From Stramenopiles sp. TOSAG23-2 (taxonomy: Eukaryota > Sar), in contig LT649314.1 of NCBI GenBank assembly GCA_900128395.1, positions 1 through 39,015 on the forward strand: a stretch of 39,015 nucleotides of DNA, in the 5' to 3' direction. Made by a program: the position numbers and the translations under genes. The notes beneath the pieces were generated by a model that was not told the DNA's origin, searched no databases, and saw only the letters and a program-made list of their open reading frames with translations. Numbering within the stretch: the first letter of the stretch is position 1; the number at the start of each line of letters is the position of its first letter. Shown here one piece after another: positions 35,741-39,015 of this stretch.

Positions 35741-37313
35741 TGATATAATAATTAATATACGACGTATATTTTTATGATATTAATTAATATATTATCTAGT
35801 AACGTTGTATAGATTCTCCACCTGAATAGTTTTTATTATCTATGTACTGTGATACTATTTTAAAGTATACAACAACTTTATATATGTTCTTCAATTTGTA
35901 TGCACATATCATTTTTCACCAAAAATAGCTTCCAACGCACTATAATAATACACCATTTCAAGCATCAAAAAGCGTGCAACGTTATAATCTTCGCTATTTC
36001 TTTAGATACATGCCTAATTCTTTTTGCATACGCGTTTTGCGTTTTATATTTAAACCAGCAAAAAACAAATTCTTAAATCGTTTTCTTTGCTATTTTTCAA
36101 CCAGCTAAAGCCTTCCAAAAGAAAAGCTTTTTATTAAATCTTTTAAATCCAGCAAGAATGGAAAGTATTGGCGTATTGTTTTTCAATCGCAGAGCCAGTT
36201 CCCTATTAAATATCGAATGTTTTGATCAATTGATTCATGCTGCAGTTGCTACGCAATAGCAATTTTACCCATAACGGCGTTGTAAAAACACACACATGAT
36301 ACACGATGCCAAACGCGTTGTATCTGACATCACACAACGCATCGCTAAACGCTTGACTCTTCCCGCTTGTAATAATATCTTAGAATGGAAAGCCATTAAA
36401 CATTTATACATATACCATCCGCATTTTAATCCGATTCAACGTTCCTGCCACTTTACTTTCTTTCTCTTTATGCGTTCGTTGTGTTTTTTTTTGTTTTCTT
36501 TTATGTATATATTTTTTTTTCTTTCATTTGTTTGCGAGTAGATTTCGATAAATCGTCACATATACCCGGTAATGACGTAGTGGCAGCATCAACTTGCTTT
36601 TTTTAAATATCGCCTCCACCAACGCTGAATTTTCTTACTCATTGTTGTTACAAACCTTTTCTTTAATTTCAACCAAAGCTTCCACGTATTCAAGTGCAAA
36701 AAAAAAAAAAACGTTAGTTTCCGCAAAATAAATTACATGCCAATGCTCTCATTATTTCTTCATTTTGTATTTATTTGTATCCATTTATCATTATCACTAT
36801 CAATAACAAAGATTTTATATTTAAATGCTACGTGGTTACGTATTGCATCAGCTTGTTTGTATTAAATATTTCAATGTTTTTGTTTCATGAGGAAGGCGGA
36901 GAGTATATTGGGTGATGAATTCTATTGTTGTGTTGTTATTATATGGTTTGTTGTTGTTGTTGTTGTTATGGTTTGCTAATTAAAGCATGTTTGTTTTGTT
37001 GCGGATGTAGATGTTGTAGTGGATGTGAATGTGGATGTGATATGTTTTTCTATAATACTACTATCTTCTTTCTTGAATCATTCATTCAATTTTTTTTTTT
37101 TTGTTGAATGATGTGATTATTATTACACTGCTGTATTATTATTATTATTTTTTATTATTATTTTTTAGTTACAAACGCCTCTACTTTTAATATTATATAT
37201 TAATAATAATAATATTTAATAATATCTACCTTTTTTCATATATATATATTATACACATATACATTTCACATAATATTAGTCGAAAAAGTATTAATGTGGT
37301 GGAATATATATAA
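35741..37313. other. Non-coding stretch after the UTP21-like fragment
   Basis: About 1.6 kb. I could not find continuation of the UTP21 domains. Frames at 36296-36541 (basic start, then Phe-rich) and 36925-37107 (Cys-rich, from GTT repeats) show no family features. AT microsatellites and ATT/AAT runs dominate 37110-37260. Confidence 0.5.
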
Positions 37314-38114
37314 CAGATAACGCAACAGTGGTGGAATATATATGAAAATAATTATTTCCGAACAAATTATGTTGGAATTGATGCACCACATAGTGGTGCG
37401 TCAGGACCAATGTGGTTAAAACTACATCCTGGTACCACTCGATCTATTGGAAGTATTGATTTAGCTATTGTTATCATTGGTGAATATATATTAAATTATA
37501 TATACAATAACATTGGTCATGTAATTCAGAAAAATAAATTGAAAAAGTTGGTTGAAAAAATTAAAAAGTTGAAGGATACAGTTAATATCCAACTAGCATG
37601 TGCTGGGGGAACAAAAAAGTTTCAAAAAGATCAAACATATTATAATGTTTTTGGTCATTGTTGTCATCATCATGAAATTGGCAACTCAAAGTTATCCTGT
37701 ATTGCAGTTTGAGTAAGTGATCCCAGAAATGATGATAAATTTGGTAGGGTAATATTTTCAAAATTACCAATACGCTTATATATAATTATGACACAAATGT
37801 TTTCACGAGCAGATTGGGATGGTGCATATTTATTTCACTTTTGGAACAACATTTTAGAACAAAGAAGAATAGAACATGAAGTTATTATTGATTCGGTGAA
37901 ATTATACACATCAACAAAAGAAAACAAGATGTTTGAAACTGTGGTGGAAGAAATCAATAATTGCTTCAAAAACAACAACATTTGCCGTCAGTTACTGGTA
38001 TCATCACTATACCCGGATGTCAAAGACATGGTATCTGTCAATGAACAACTCATTGTTTACCTTGGGTTACAACAACAAAATCTAAGTTTTGCCAATAATG
38101 AAACATTGACATGA
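37314..38114 (+). pseudogene. Unrecognised reading frame interrupted by one TGA
   Basis: A single frame is open from 37314 (just after a TAA) to 38111, except for one TGA at 37710-37712. This gives 267 codons in all. The upstream part lacks an in-frame ATG before 37410 and reads NNYFRTNYVGIDAPHSGASG then PMWLKLHPGTT. The APHSGA string recalls the DAPHxGA stretch of some alpha/beta-hydrolase lipases, but this is weak. The downstream part (SRADWDGAYLFHFWNNILEQ, VSSLYPDVKDMVSVNEQLIV) has the mixed composition of a folded protein, yet I cannot place it. A GTAAGT directly follows the TGA, but an intron there would still leave the stop in the exon. A decayed gene, an undetected intron or a base error are all possible. 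Confidence 0.45.
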
Positions 38115-39015
38115 TGTTTGCAGACCCGTGCATTAGAGCTTCTTCACTATAGTAGGATACAATATTATTAATCTTGTAATTGGTTATTGAGCATATTACT
38201 GATATGATATGTGTCAAATGTATCTCCACCGTAAATTTGTGATATTATTTACAATAATGAATATTTATAATGGTTAAAATCTAAGTTATAATAATTTTAC
38301 ACTTCTCAATAATGATATATATATATATAAATAAAATAACGTGTAGAGATATACAAACCGCGATTATTAAAACTTGCGCCTATAATAATCGTTTTGCTTT
38401 AAAATGTGCATTTGGTGAGTCGTATATGATAAATTTACAAATCTACTTGTAATGGTATTGGATGCTATTTCAAATATAAGGTTTATTTGGCGCTGGTTGT
38501 AATACTATTCCGTTGCTATTAATATGGCATAATATGCCATATCAATACGGCATATTTTGCTGTGGTGCTCCCTAAAACAATCCCCATCCACAAACGGGCT
38601 TTCCAGCTTTGTAAACTAGTTTCCACATTCCGGCATTTTTTCGAGGTTCCCACTAAAAAATTGGAAAAAAAAGAAAAAAAAAACAAAAACAGCACACGCG
38701 GCTCCAAGACCTTGAAGGCAAAAATTAAAAATAAGATTTGTCTAAGAATAAGGAAAAGTTAGTTTCAGTTTTTAAGTATAAAGTTATGTATAGCTTAGGT
38801 AACACATGACTACTATCAAATGACTACAAACTCTAATAATAAAAACCGCAAGGAGAGGTGCATTATAGAAAATAAAAAATACAAAAATAAAAGAAGGGGA
38901 AAAGATATATAATATTATAATAAATGAAATACAACTGTAAACAGAAAGCGTGAGAACCATTACGTTTAACGGATGATTTAATCGTAGCAATTGAAGGTGC
39001 TATTAATGGTGGTGG
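38115..39015. other. Non-coding end of window
   Basis: No gene is convincingly seen. The block 38271-38307 repeats sequence from 23399-23446. A perfect 10-bp inverted repeat with one central base (ATATGGCATA-A-TATGCCATAT) lies at 38522-38542. The last 70 bases are open on the minus strand (PLIAPSIATIKSSVKR, then a possible GTAATG donor) and could be the end of an exon that continues outside the window. Confidence 0.4.

Noticed and set aside
36925-37107. Cysteine-rich small frame
   Set aside because: The cysteines come from a GTT/TGT simple repeat; no signal peptide or cysteine framework pattern.
37713-37812. Intron beginning GTAAGT after the TGA at 37710
   Set aside because: Removing it leaves the TGA in the upstream exon, so it does not restore the frame.
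38522-38542. Perfect 10-bp inverted repeat as a transcription terminator or operator
   Set aside because: AT-rich palindrome in eukaryotic intergenic DNA with no adjacent gene; function cannot be supported.

Overview
The window is nuclear DNA of a eukaryote. It is very AT-rich, with long asparagine-coding AAT runs, TA microsatellites in most intergenic spaces, GT-AG introns, and proteins found only in eukaryotes (MCM2, a TM9/nonaspanin, vigilin, sterol 14-demethylase, an UTP21/WDR36 remnant). Genes are compact and intron-poor: I can support only three introns. A TORTIFOLIA1/SPIRAL2-like microtubule protein and a FAS1 plus beta-propeller secreted protein would suit a microalga or another protist, but the sequence alone does not fix the lineage.

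Layout. 0-5.5 kb: a BRCT-domain protein (+), a Thr/Ser-rich PAN/Apple protein (-), a possible 53-residue gene with unusual codon use (+), and a TORTIFOLIA1-like protein (+). This stretch holds six perfect head-to-tail duplications of 107-166 bp, and three of them break or truncate a reading frame. 5.9-13.8 kb: an OTU-family protease (+), glycerol kinase (-), a myristoyl-type ankyrin protein (+), and a CYP51-cytochrome b5 fusion (+). 14.7-25.6 kb: an unrecognised nuclear-type protein (-), the FAS1/beta-propeller protein with one intron (+), a 1390-residue vigilin whose N-terminus resembles yeast Bfr1 (+), and a TM9 protein (-). 26.4-32.7 kb: MCM2 (+) and a 2-oxoglutarate/Fe(II) oxygenase (-), each with one intron, separated by a dense repeat field. 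32.7-39 kb: mostly non-coding sequence with homopolymers, a MITE-like element, a frameshifted UTP21/WDR36 fragment and an unrecognised frame broken by one TGA.

Most genes alternate in direction, giving divergent pairs that share upstream regions (PAN/TOR1-like, glycerol kinase/ankyrin, unknown/FAS1, TM9/MCM2) and convergent pairs. The genes are housekeeping genes and do not form one pathway. The two protein fusions are informative: CYP51 is joined to a likely electron donor, and vigilin to a domain like its yeast partner Bfr1.

The most unusual signal is a repeat family built on AATCCTGCACCGTG. It fills the MCM2 intron and the oxygenase intron in the same sense orientation, starting about 10-15 nt after each 5' splice site. 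It also lies downstream of both genes, partly within an inverted-repeat element. This looks like an introner-type (intron-generating) element. Other unexplained signals are a short TA-flanked motif TACCTGGTA (seven intergenic copies, all in one orientation) and a 9-mer TAGTCGTCT in four upstream regions.
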